DNA of 64,000 nucleotides from Sipunculus nudus (taxonomy: Eukaryota; Annelida; Sipuncula; Golfingiida; Sipunculidae): contig CM049317.1 of NCBI GenBank assembly GCA_026874595.1, forward strand, positions 65,468,618 to 65,532,617, read 5' to 3'. Below are positions 46,206 to 57,655 of the stretch, piece by piece (position 1 is the stretch's first letter; each line of letters opens with the position of its first letter). Under the pieces are notes generated by a model. That model was not told the DNA's origin and made no database searches. It worked only from the letters and a program-made list of their open reading frames with translations. The translations under genes and the position numbers were made by a program.

Positions 46206-48689
46206 TTCGAGTTTTATTATGCTAGTCCTTATCCTCAGGAATTTTATATTTAGGTGCATGCATACTTACTCAGTATATGTGATTTTTTAATTATCTTCAT
46301 TAGATACATGCTTTATTGTTGTAGTTTATGGTCTATATCATTATCACGACTTCAGCTTCATCTCTTCTTTATCTATCTTTATCTACAATCTTTATCCTTT
46401 TTCTATATCACGATCATGAATATCTTGATTATCATGATTTTATTCTTTAATTTATGTAATCGCATAGATATTACGTCTTCATATGTCATGTGTATTCAAC
46501 TGACTATATTTCTCACCCCCTCATAAAATGAATGAATCACATACATTCTTTCACATGAAAAACCATTTAATCAGCTGAATATGGCTTTCCGGTGAAGCAT
46601 ATTTATGATAAATCAATAGACAAAGGTTCAAAAATTAAGATGTTCAGTATTATTATTCCTTTATTATTTCAAAAGTTATATTCTTTTATCTTTTCTTGTC
46701 CAATATGAAAAACAAATACACATTTCATTATTGTCACAAAAATATTGGGAGCCTTTCCTGGGTGGATAAGACTCTAGGGGGCTTGCTATAATGGATTTAT
46801 ATTTTGGATTCATAGAAGGTTTGAGATATCTAGCAGGATGACTAATGGCCGAATATTGATTGGAGAGTCTTTATCAAGTTGGATACTTGTAGTCAGTTTT
46901 ACAATAAAGGAGGTAGAATGATTCATCTCAATAAGAAGGAAAACCTCCGCCTCCATCACGCTTAAATGTGTCAGATAAAGGCTTCAACAAGATTTCAGTG
47001 AAACCACTTTTTTCTTTCTTACAGATATAGCAAAGAAAATATATTTGCAATGCATTCGTCCGTTTCGGATAAGGGATTTAATTAATAAATTGGGGAGGTT
47101 TTTGCGTATAAATCAAGTGTACCAAATATGGATTTCTTCTTTAAAGCTCTTCTTGTTCCGTGTTTTATGTTCATTTACACTCTCTGCCACGGGAGCCGGA
47201 TCCGCCCTCCTTATAGCCAAAGAATTTGAAAACAGAGTAGTCGGGATGGTTTGGAGAAAATTTTCCTGTCAGCCACGCTTAAATGTGTAAGATTTTTCTT
47301 CATGACAAATGTAGTTAGGAATTTATATTTGAGGTGCATTCATCGAGCATTCAAAGTGAGTTTAATTTATAACGACAATGCGGCATTTTTTACATAAAGC
47401 AAGAGAAAAAAGGGTGTTCACTTGTGCCACTTAAAAGAAATGTGCTTTGTTTTTTAACCTAATAAGCTAACAGAAATGGCAGAACAGCCATTGAAAAATA
47501 TGCAACCTAGAAGGTGTGGTAGTGACAAATACGTATAAGACAAGATATATAATTATGTTTTATTCCTTTTCTTGCGGCCATGAAACAATTTCCTCAGACA
47601 GACGTCACACATGCACCCTTAATGTTTAGAATGCAAAATGCTTAAAATTTTATATTATCATTCAAGTAATGTTACTAAATGTCTAATACAAACAGAAAAG
47701 GTATCCCTTATGTAAATAAAAATGTTTAAGCCCCCCCCCCCCCCCCAACCCGTAGGTCGAATGCAAATCCATGGATTTAATATATTTTTTTCTATCTTTT
47801 GCCATTTTCTGATTCCACTATATATCCTATGTCTGATTTTCGAATGCTGAGCTTTGGGCACAATATGAGTCCTAGGTTACAAATTTGCATCTGATATATA
47901 TTTATGACAGTGACCATATTTCCAAGAACGTACGCTCCATTACCGATTCCACATGATCGCTCACATACGGGCGGGGGTGGATTCCTGTGATCGCTTGGCG
48001 ATTTCATATATCGAGTTAGAACCAGTAATGAATATGAAATATACAATATGACTGATGATAGTAAATTTATCCACATGAGGGATTTGTATTTCTTAATTTA
48101 AAGTGAGTGGCTGAGCAGTAAATTATGAAATTGTTTCCAATCAAAGAAGCGTGCCCGCCAGGCATTTATGAACTTTTTTTTTTACCTGAATAGAACATCA
48201 AAGCATAGCATCGTACAGTAATGTAACCATCTTACTTATCATCATCATCACATTCATTTAATCGGCCAAGCCTGGGTACGTCCGTTACTGAATCACTGGG
48301 TTGGATGCAGCTTGTTTGAGTGCTGTTCTATTAAAAAGCATTTGTCCGTGAATATGACGCCGTCCACCCCCGCGGTGCGAGCAACTCGGTGAAAAGTAGC
48401 AAAATTGATGAGGTCGAAAAGGAACTTACCGAAGCTCCCACAAAAGGGAGTCGGGAGCAAAATCACGACCAATTTTACCCAAAGCACATGACCTCACAAC
48501 GTCAGACCTGCCAACCCGGTCTATTATTCCCTCGGTGGTCCATCATTTTAACCTGTGACGTTGTCTATTACTCGTCATAGATCTCCCCCTTGACGTGCTC
48601 GGGCCCTCCGTCGTTGCCGTACCTCGGCCTCACGCTTCAAAGACTACATTGATGCGTCTGACGTCGGCTTCCTTAAATTAGGACAAATC
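46206..48689. other. Unique DNA, no gene seen
   Basis: A CT/AT-rich stretch lies around 46350-46450 and C16 at 47731-47746. At 48400-48440 the minus strand has GCTTCGGTAAG, a good donor-like site, but no exon can be supported. Frames up to 94 codons lack domains. Confidence 0.45.

Positions 48690-48762
<73 letters not shown>
48690..48762. repeat. (AT)n microsatellite
   Basis: About 73 bases of AT repeat with one C interruption at 48702. Confidence 0.95.
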
Positions 48763-48767
<5 letters not shown>

Positions 48768-50235
48768 CTTTATAACTGGCATATATATATTAACCAAATT
48801 ATCTTTAAATTATTCTAAATCTAAATCCCTCTGAAACGTGAGTATGTTATATTATTTTAAGGCAAATACTTAAGACAGTTTACATAGACTTTTATCGGGC
48901 GCGTACATCATTGCCCAACAGCGGTTACAATGCTGGCAGATACCATGATGTAAATATAATAAACAGTTCTTCTCGTTTACTCAAATCCATATCAGAATTT
49001 CCCTAGTAACCAGGGTCATAACCACGGGCATTGTATGCGAGGTAGCCATGGCTATAACGGTATATAAATTATTCTAGCACACAATCAAAATATGCCACGA
49101 CGGTGTATCCACCAGAGGTTTTCATTCCAAGCAATGGCTAATGAATTTTATAATATGCTATTTATTTGAAGCGTTCACTCCAAAAATTGCCCTTTTGATC
49201 ATGCTTCAAATTACCTATTACACACATCAAATAATAACATGTTTTGTGACTATGATATGTGTGTCATTACAAAATTCATTAATGAGCAGCAGCTGAAACA
49301 CCTAAACAAGTATGAGAAGTGTTTAAAACATGTTTACATATATTTTTCTTTTCTGCTTAATATTTCGTTTCGTTTATATTTAAACCGGCGGTTAAAAGTA
49401 TGATCAACTGCTGAAGATAAGCATAAAGCAATATTTAAGAGCACATAAACAGTTCACACGAAGAACAACCGCAGATCATCTGATAAGAATGGTAGTTACA
49501 ACTAGGCAACAGTTGGCTTAATTATTTGTGAAACGAACAAAGCTGAAGAATGTCTGAAAGTGAAAGGTATATTATCTAAAATCCCCCCTTAGGTCTTATG
49601 AGAAAGGAAAGGGCATAAAGGCCAGTCAAAACTACAAAGTGATATGATTATTTGTTACACCCGCTGTGTTAGGATTCCGTATATAATATACGTGTTTCAG
49701 GTTAGGACATGTAAAGACATGTAATTCACATGAATCATGTTGCAAATAATGTTTACATTATCTTTCTCTAAAACATGTTTCAGACTGAAACGTGAAAGCA
49801 TAGATTTGAAACAGGTATTGTTTTGAAACCCCACGACGTGTATAAAACAAGGGACCACTGGGTCACGGCGCTTAGCTGAATGTGACATATATAATTGTAT
49901 CACCATTGTTGTATGTAGGTCTGTAAGATTTCATTTTGACAGATGTAATTTTTGTATTAATTATGTAGTTGAGCGGAATAGTAATATAGAAGTATCAGTA
50001 TTTCAAATATGTACATGCAAGAATGTGTGTCTAAGATATTGCATTGGGAATGACCAGATGTTGTAAATTGCTGAGAAAGGAAGTGGAGATTTGCAACTAT
50101 ATAAATACACATTTAATAAAAAAAAATCATTATGGAAAAGTAGAAAACTGATATGTTTTTGGAAGCAGTTGTTCCTGAACGGAAGAGGAAACAGAATGTC
50201 TCAAAAAGTATCTATAGAGAAGAAATGGTAGATTA
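48763..50235. other. Unique AT-rich DNA, no gene seen
   Basis: No recognisable gene. Positions 48900-49110 are more balanced and repeat-free. The reverse transcriptase that would follow the neighbouring LINE endonuclease on the minus strand is not found here. Confidence 0.5.
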
Positions 50236-50715
50236 AGCTATGAGAAGTTGCCATGTTTGATCTGAATTGAAGAATAGTTGATTGTTGCTAATAATATCGT
50301 ATGATCTGATGTTGAAACTGAAGAATTTAAACAGTTAGTAAAGACAGGATCTATGGTATTTCCTTGGTCATAGGTTGGTTCTCTGACTAGTTGTTGAAAT
50401 TTAAAGAGTTGACATAATTGTGTCAATTTGTGTTATATATTATATTAGAAATGTCAATATTGAAATTGCCCATGATCACTATAGGCAGGTTGAGGTCAAC
50501 TTGAGAGACTAAAACTTGGAGATCAGAGAAGAAGTGACTGATGGGACATGCGGGTTACCTATAGAGAGAAACAATCTGAAGTGACTGAGTCTGAGTGTGA
50601 ATATAGAGAAGACATGACTCAAAATCTGGTGTGGTGTGGTGGTAAAGTTTTACATGGGGACTCAGCTGTTCATGTATATAAATGGCTAAACCGTGAGGTG
50701 GTCTTTTGTTTGATG
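50236..50715 (-). pseudogene. Degenerate LINE (CR1/L2/jockey-like) AP-endonuclease fragment
   Basis: Translation of the minus strand gives the ordered signature of the APE-type endonuclease of non-LTR retrotransposons. It starts with KRPPHGLAIYIHEQL (near 50700), then QIVSLYR, then SHFFSDLQVLV, then PIVIMGNFNID (near 50460; usually GDFN). After a frameshift come FKFQQLVREPTYDQGNTID and PVFTNCLN, ending SDHTILLATI (near 50300). The SDH at the end is the catalytic aspartate-histidine motif. It has at least one in-frame stop (after QIVSLYR), one frameshift, and an Asp-to-Asn change in GDFN, so it is dead. Neither the reverse transcriptase nor a 3' tail is found downstream. The clade is uncertain among CR1, L2 and jockey groups. 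Confidence 0.85.
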
Positions 50716-51442
50716 TTCCTCACACAGCTATTTGATCATTTCTGATAAGTTTGTTATGAGGACAGAGAAATAGAAAAAAACAAGGCAAATCATTTTAATT
50801 CCTATTCTACTGAGGCAGAAAAATACTGAACGAATGTATGCATTAGATCCTCATTTTTTCAATACATCAATTTTTGTTAAGGGATTTTCGCACAAAATTT
50901 ATAAATTTTACTATACATTTACAGTATATATATATCAATTATATTTGAAAATTTAAGTGGATTAACAAATCTAAATTGCATCAACATTTATAGTTAATCT
51001 GCTCAGGCAACATCACATTATATACACAGATGTATTTATTTTTTCTTAAAATGTATTTTTGAAATTTGCAAAGTAATAAATATCTGAAAATAAAACTTGA
51101 ATCAGGAAAAGTTGTATACATTGGATTGGAAACAGCAATGCGATTAAAGAATATAACTAATGTAACATATCTGGTTGGGTGGGGTGGGTCAGGGTTGCCA
51201 CATGATTCTACATTTGTGACAGCAGTGGTGCATCATTAATAAGTTTACCCAGGCAAGGCTGTAGGGACCAGACATACATGAGAGCCTCAGAAAAACTTCA
51301 ATAACTAGAATAATTTTTATGCTTTTACTTTCAAATTTCATAATTTAACAGATTAAATCTATATATATACCCACTGTGAAAAGTAAATCAAATTTTCTTA
51401 CAAGAAAGAAACATGCCATGGTCAAACTTGGGCAAAATTTAA
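50716..51442. other. AT-rich DNA, no gene seen
   Basis: It could hold the decayed upstream part of the LINE, but no motif is readable. A GGTTGGGTGGGGTGGGTC patch lies at 51172. Confidence 0.4.
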
Positions 51443-51775
51443 GGTACCAAATTTATATTTTTGCTAATATTTACAAAAATTTAACAGATATTGATCTAAA
51501 TTTTAGTGTACAATTAAATTTTGATTAACCAAAGATGTATTACTGAAAAAAAAAGTCCCTAGGTTTAACATATTTGGTCTTAGGTGACCAAATATTTTCC
51601 CTGATTTTTTATAAAGTACCAATTTAATATTTTTGCTAATATTTAAAAAAAATTAACAGATTTTGATTTTATTTTTTATACAATAAATTTTGATTAATTA
51701 AAGTTTTATCACTGAAAAAAGTCCCTAGATTTAAGCTTTTTCTCTTAAGTGACCAAATATCTTTTAAAAATTTAA
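51443..51775 (+). repeat. Tandem duplication, 171-bp unit, two copies
   Basis: Unit 1 starts 'gtaccaaatttatatttttg' (51444) and unit 2 'gtaccaatttaatatttttg' (51616). Both proceed through 'gctaatattta', 'ttaacagat', 'ttttgatta', 'actgaaaaaa', 'agtccctag' and 'gtgaccaaatat' in the same order. Divergence is moderate. Confidence 0.85.
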
Positions 51776-52029
51776 AAATTATACAATACAGACTTAATTT
51801 TATATACATAGGAACTATATAGAGAATTATTTAGGGTAAATATGAAGAAAACCAGATAAGTGGTTTTGATGTGAGGCAGTTCTAAAATGTGAAAATAGAT
51901 TTTTAATAAAAATTTGAGGTTTTTCCTTAATATCTCGAAGGAGTGAAGTCCCATATACCCAATTTTCGGCATGGTAGGAGATTTTTGGGACATCTAACTA
52001 TATGCCTAATTTCAGGTTCGTATGTCCAA

Positions 52030-52152
52030 TGGTGTCGAAACGTGCCAGTCTTACGGACTGACATCGGGACGGACGGAAAGACGGACGGACGGACGGCGGA
52101 CAATGGACCACGGCTATAGCTCAGATGACTTATAGTCAGCTGAGCTAAAAAT
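52030..52152 (-). repeat. Hairpin-headed 'AGCTCA' repeat with CCGTC run
   Basis: On the minus strand it starts TTTTTAGCTCAGCTGACT, whose AGCTCAGCTGACT half pairs (one mismatch) with AGTCATCTGAGCT to form a 13-bp stem. Repeated CCGTCCGTCCGT (52070-52098) follows. It lies in inverted orientation to the copy at 44746. The head-hairpin plus CCGTC run is the diagnostic feature. Confidence 0.65.
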
Positions 52153-54838
52153 GAGACAAAATGGCGTTTTAATTTGTAACACGAAAGGTGTTTCATGATT
52201 TAGGCCAAGCAAACGTTAAATTATTTCATGCATCACTGCATTTATATCTAATGTAGGATATATAAGTTGACCCTAATTTAAAAAAATGAACCCATGACAT
52301 CATATTTCCCAGTCCTTGTGTATAAGCTAAGGATAAAAAAAGGCCTACATGCGTAATTCGAACTTGTACAATGGAATATACATCAGGTATAATTCTTCCA
52401 TGATAACATGCTTGACCATTATAATTTCAGGATGATATATGAAATCCCTCCTTAGAAATAAGCAGGGACATTCACTATGCAAAAATCATTGTAGGTGGCG
52501 ACACTAGTCTTGTGTACGAAAAAGCCATCAAAGATGCTTGAACAAGTCAAAATTTTAGGCCAATACATCAAACTTCCCTTGAGTCAGGTGCATTGGGCTG
52601 ACCAAGCTCAGCTGAGGCAGGCAATTGCCCCGAGTGAACCAGAACAAATTGCCAGTCGCAGCTACTGCACTGACTTGACTCTTGACCTGTCACCTGTTGC
52701 TTAATCTTATACATTAGATACAGACTGAACTTGGCCTCTTGCCAATTTGAAATAGTTGGCAGTTTGCCATGCTATTCACAGATGCCTACCTGTCTTGCCC
52801 TGTTGGTTACTCTGATAACACATACTGGCAGACTTTTGCTTCAATGCATTTTTCAAGCTGACATATTCATAATATTTTTTATCAAAATGGTTAAATAATA
52901 ACAGATGGCTATTGAAAGCAAAATCAGAATAAAGATGTATTTTATTCATGGATTTTTCTTAAACATAAGTTGGACATGGAACCAATTTCCAAAGAGCTCA
53001 GTTTGTTACCACTATAAATCGTCACCTAAACCTAAATTTCAAATATGACTCATGTCACCAACATTAGCATAAAATTTGGTGATGATTCTCCAGCCGTGTC
53101 TGATATTGTAAATGTAGTATCTTTTTTTGGCCAAATGAGTAAGTTCAGCTTCCTGGAACTTGGCCAAAATCACGGAACTGGAACCGTTCGAATTATTTTT
53201 GTGAAATATTGAACAATATGGCTTAAGATTATCGGAGAAAAAAATTTTAAAATTTTTTAACACTTTCCCTATTAGAGCTAAGTAAATGCAGATAGCAAAA
53301 AAATTGATACATTTTTAGATCAGTGATTTTTTGCATAAAGTTTGGTGATGCTAGCTCCTGTCGATTTGAGATAGTACAGACGACGGACAACTCCATTCCA
53401 TCGCGTGAGCTAACAGTTTCTTTTAAAAAGTATGAAAATGATTGTTAACTGAATAAATGGAAATACTCGATTAATTCAAAATGCCTCGCTATGCATCGAT
53501 TATTTGATGCATAGTTAAACGCCTGATACATAAAGAATAAACGTTTTCCCCGAACATGCACACAGCACGTGAAATAAAGCACGGAAATGAAAGGAGATAC
53601 ATGCCGCGGACACATACAGGACCCCAACCTCGAATGGTTAGCCAGGGTTTTCCCTTTCATCATTTGGATGAAAAAAGATGTCGCTAGTCATGTGGAAATG
53701 TTTATTAACTCCTGCTGCTGCGAACACAATGACGAGGAGGCCAAAACAGATGATCCTGACGCCCGTCCACAAGTGCTATGCCTTGCTCTGTACAAGTTAA
53801 CAGCAAATTCGAATTTGAAGAGTACTGGAGCATACAACACAATAGAGACTAAACTACAAGTTATAATATTAGGATCACATCAAGCAATTTACAGTTCCTC
53901 CTGATCTAGTAAAGAATGCCCAATACATACCCTACAACATCAGGTAAAGACATTTCTCAGACAGTCAATGTAGTCGTTGATTATTAAACTCAGCTGTGAG
54001 TCAAAAATATTACCTCTGCATCACTAATGATATCAGAATGATTTTAAACGCCACAGTTTTTGTTTAATGTCAGATAATGTGAGAAACAAGCCGCGTATAA
54101 GGTTGAACTGGTTTCGTGCGTCTTCTAGCCCGCATAACAGTCGTCTGCTCGCGGAATTTGTAGGTATAAGCCGCCTAGAAGCACCGCCACTTCTCGCCTT
54201 AGGCGCGTAAGTCACGTGAGATGACAAGTCTCCGATCCAATTTCTTCCATTAGTATTACCCCAGAGTCCTTCAGAGCATTTATGTAACTGAGACTTCGTC
54301 GGCAAGGCCGTAAGGGGTAACCTATTATTTTGTTTCTATTCCCTACATGGTTTCGCCTACACGCCGATTTGATCATACGAGTATTATTACTTCATACTTG
54401 AATAGGTCCCCTTTCTAGTGAAGTATAAAGCGGAACACAAAATGTATCCTAGTTAGGCTTTTTGATGTGAATGAATTCCGATGTAGCGTTTCTTACATCT
54501 CATATCTAGGAAAACTTAAAATAGGTTCTTTTATGTCGAGGCAAGGCCAGGGCGACAAAATCGATTATTCTTCCAACACTGTAAGATCTTTTGGATGATT
54601 TGATATCAAATAGCTGTGTACCCGTTGACGCTATAGTATAGTATCTATATAGACGTTACAGATAAAAATACATTTCATGTTGTTTGTTCTGTTATTTATA
54701 AGCTGCTTAAACTTTATTTATAACTTTATTATTCAAGTTGTAAATTGGACGTTTTATATTTGTTTTCTTTGTCAACTATGATTGAGTTAATTTTGAATCC
54801 CTTTTCTGCAGAGGCGTCAATACAGACTTTTCAGCAAA
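52153..54838. other. Unique DNA, no supported gene
   Basis: The longest frame is 105 codons at 53587-53904 (plus strand). It has a cysteine cluster (SCCCEHNDEE) but no recognisable domain, so it is not called. Near-identical phrases 'gcataaaatttggtgatgat' (53067) and 'gcataaagtttggtgatgct' (53332) suggest an old diverged repeat. Confidence 0.45.
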
Positions 54839-54865
54839 GGGGGATGATCCATGTAATCATCCCCC
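54839..54865. other. Perfect 10-bp hairpin
   Basis: GGGGGATGAT (54839-54848) pairs with ATCATCCCCC (54856-54865) around a 7-base loop. It is isolated in AT-rich DNA. Confidence 0.7.
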
Positions 54866-55081
54866 TGCTATTCAGAGTATAATATTTATATACTCGAAAT
54901 TAATCTATTAGAATTACAGACTTTGGTTCCATTTTCGAGTTTACTCTGAAATACCATATACCTAAATAAACCTGGTTTAAGTAACTTATAGGGGACACAT
55001 ACCTTATTTTTTAAAACCCTATGGTTAATTGTAATTTATTCAAAATATGTCACATGGACAATAATAGGTATATATACATAT

Positions 55082-55343
55082 TGTTACGAAGACAAATAAA
55101 TGAGGGGAAAAATCCTGTTCCGATTCGGGAGTCGAACCCAGGTTGGTGGCGCACACGTTTGGCGAACCTACCGCTTCGCTAGCAAAGCAAGCTTCACTAG
55201 CGAGACAGTTCGGTCCGCTTTTATGTCACACTTGTTGAGGGGAAAATCCTGGGCCGATCCCGGAGTCGAACCCAGGTCGGTGGCGCACTAGTCCGGCGTA
55301 CCAACCGCTTCGCTAGCAAAGCAAGCTTCACTTGTCACCCCGT

Positions 55344-55347
<4 letters not shown>
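55082..55347 (-). mobile_element. 266-bp TG...CA element with tRNA-like dimer (LTR/TRIM- or SINE-like)
   Basis: Bounded by TGTTACG (55082) and CGTAACA (ending 55347), the same termini as the neighbouring LTR, and flanked on both sides by ATAT. Inside are two tandem 135-base modules starting near 55101 and 55236. On the minus strand each has A-box TAGCGAAGCGGT and B-box GGGTTCGACTCC with correct tRNA spacing, the T-stem pairing CCTGG/CCGGG. Acceptor stems do not pair, so these are tRNA-derived rather than tRNA genes. Read simply it is a dimeric SINE; the LTR-style ends instead suggest a TRIM or solo LTR that captured tRNA sequence. Confidence 0.6.

Positions 55348-55417
<70 letters not shown>
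55348..55417. repeat. (AT)n microsatellite between two elements
   Basis: Seventy bases of AT repeat separating the tRNA-like element from the solo LTR. Both elements abut it exactly. Confidence 0.95.
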
Positions 55418-55421
<4 letters not shown>

Positions 55422-56227
55422 ACGGAACCTAATATCAACAGATCACGTAGTCGTGAAGAACATAAATTTTGTTATGGAGATAAAAAAATCAGATTATGTA
55501 ACACTAGGCAGCGTGAAATGTCTAGGGGAATGAATAAAGAAGTCAATGGATTTTTGTTAACAAATAATAATAAATTATTCTTCAAACAACCCTAACATTA
55601 CAATACACTAAATCAATACAATTACACAGTTTAACAACAGTATAACAACAAATCAATCAGGTACTGTACACAGTATAATAAATAAAATGTACAGTACCAG
55701 CATACCACCACTGTCACAGTAACGACAAGTCCTCAAAAACCAATAATCTATGTAAACAGTTCAAATACTCCAAAGTAAAGCTCTTGTAATAATCCCGAAA
55801 GCAAACTGGAGACAGGCACTAGATGTTCATAGAGTTCGTAGAACCTCTGGCACTACTGCATTTATCGGATAGAACCAAAACTCTTCTGTGTCCGCTGGAA
55901 TATTTCTCTCTCTTCTCTCCTCCCGGCTCTAAAACACAGCCCCTGTTTATAACTTTTTATCCGAAAATTCTAGAAACCTCTGTTTCACGAACAATCGAAA
56001 AAACCCAACAATACATAATACACACGCCCAAAGAACATTACAAGACACGCCCTCACAGAGCGCGACCAGCCCAGAAAGTTCCAGATTAGCATGAGCGCTG
56101 TGTTTTACATGTCAGACCCCCCACGTGTGCCCGGCCAGCTCGCACGTCTCCCATGGAAACGGACAATGCTAGCGCTACACAGACACATGTAAGACTGCCG
56201 CATACAATAAAAGAGACATCTGTAACA
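55418..56227 (-). mobile_element. Solo LTR, 810 bp, intact ends
   Basis: On the minus strand it runs from TGTTACAGATGTC to GGTTCCGTAACA, with canonical TG...CA ends extended to an inverted TGTTAC/GTAACA. Flanking ATAT on both sides is consistent with a 4-bp target duplication but sits inside an AT array. A TATA-like GTTATAAAC lies at 55944-55952 (minus strand), followed by the conserved GGGCTGTGTTTTAGAGCCGG. It aligns with 43018-43690. No primer-binding site, gag or pol adjoins it. The 88-codon plus-strand frame at 55823 lies antisense inside it and is a shadow. Confidence 0.85.
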
Positions 56228-56789
56228 ATATATATATATCATATATATATGTTTAAAAAAAGTTGATTACCCACCCACTGTAAATCATCCAACCCACCCT
56301 TCAAGATGAACTGACGCCTCCGCGTTTTTGGTGGAGGTACCTGCCTCCATTTTTAATCTTTCTCCGAAGCTGTTTACATTTGGAGGGTCCGTTTCGGCTT
56401 AGGACTGCTTGGCATGGCGATAGCACCTATATCCTGTCATTTCACGACCTAATGTCACCCAATCATCGCACCTGGGGATCCTGGTCCCGCATTCTACATT
56501 GACAACCACCCTATAAGCCGGTAAATTTGCCATGTTATATTCGTTTTATTGGTAACTATGGCTTAATTTATTTTCTTAGATATTAGAAGGAATGAATATT
56601 TGACTAGTATACATAAACTTTACTCTGTTCTTAGAACTTTTGCTTCTGTATTTTTTTTAATGCTGCATTTTTACCCTGGGGATTTAAAACTTCAAATTCC
56701 ATTTCAGTTGAATGTGTTCAGTTAAATGTATGAGGTCTGGCCACTGAATAAAGCCGCCCCTGCAAAATGAGACATTTGGATTGTGAACT
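56228..56789. other. Residual (AT)n and unique DNA
   Basis: 56228-56250 continues the AT array, interrupted by TC. The remainder has no recognised gene or repeat. Confidence 0.5.
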
Positions 56790-56930
56790 GATTCTGTGGT
56801 CTAGCTGTAGAACACAAGACCCAAAGCCGGGAGGTCGTGATTTCAGTAGCCAGCTGAGGTGCGGATAGGTTTTTCACGGTCGGCCCCCAACCCAGGGCAA
56901 GCGCTCCGCAGCTAAAACTTCAGACACATT
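56790..56930 (+). mobile_element. SINE family D, copy 3
   Basis: A-box-like GTGGTCTAGCTGTAG (56797), degenerate B-box in 'GTCGTGATTTCAGTAGCC' (56834), then 'agctgaggtgcggatagg', 'cacggtcggcccccaaccc' and 'gcgctccgcagctaa', parallel to the copies at 29391 and 33085. Confidence 0.6.
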
Positions 56931-57655
56931 ACCGACCGATATCCGATGGATTTTTAAAATCAGCCGAGCAGCGAGCTCCCCGCCCATTTTAAAAATCTGG
57001 CCGACATCCATCGATTTTTTATAGATTTTAGTCACATAAGTATCGAGGCCCGGCCGAGTCCAAAGATTTTCTGCACCTGAAAAGTGAAAGGGCCCGACAT
57101 CGACATCGTCGAAAGCACGTCCGAGCCTCCTCAGAACATCGTTCGGAACTCGTCCGACGCTCTTTAACTTGACCGAGGCTCCTTAGTGGTCCGCCCGACC
57201 TGTTTTGACCTGACAACGATGTCCTGGCAAAGTTCACGCGACTGGAAAATTTGGACGATCCCCGAGCGATGCTGGCTTGGGGCCCTGTCGATCTCTTCCC
57301 GAGCTACTACCGAACAAAACTTTCGCCGAATTTCAAGCGAGTCCTCGTCGCTCATTAAGCCTGCGTCACATATTTAAAACGGAGCCCGTCCGACTTATCT
57401 GCGAGCTGAAATTGGCTTTTTCGGCAGGAATACGGCTGGTGTTTGCTCGATCACTGCGGACTCCGCCGCGATTTTTAAGGGGTCCGCCGACGATCGCAGG
57501 GCACAGAAACCTGTTCTTAAATCAGCGATTTTCCAATAGCGATTTATGAGTTCGCAGAGCTCGTAAACAGGTCGCCCGTATATCGCTCGGGCAGCGGCCA
57601 ACATGCGACCGATGTTCGGGCAGCAATCCAACGATTTTAGAGGCATTTTTGCTTT

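Noticed and set aside
48395-48440. Exon ending at a donor-like GCTTCGGTAAG on the minus strand
   Set aside because: A single donor match with no acceptor, domain or conserved frame.
53587-53904. 105-codon plus-strand frame with a cysteine cluster
   Set aside because: No recognisable domain, no splice or promoter context, and a competing frame on the other strand.
55101-55340. Pair of functional tRNA genes on the minus strand
   Set aside because: T-arm and box spacing are good, but the seven bases before the A-box do not pair with those after the T-arm, and the modules are embedded in a TG...CA element.
43018-56227. One full-length LTR retrotransposon
   Set aside because: The two LTRs are in opposite orientation, and no gag-pol motifs lie between them.
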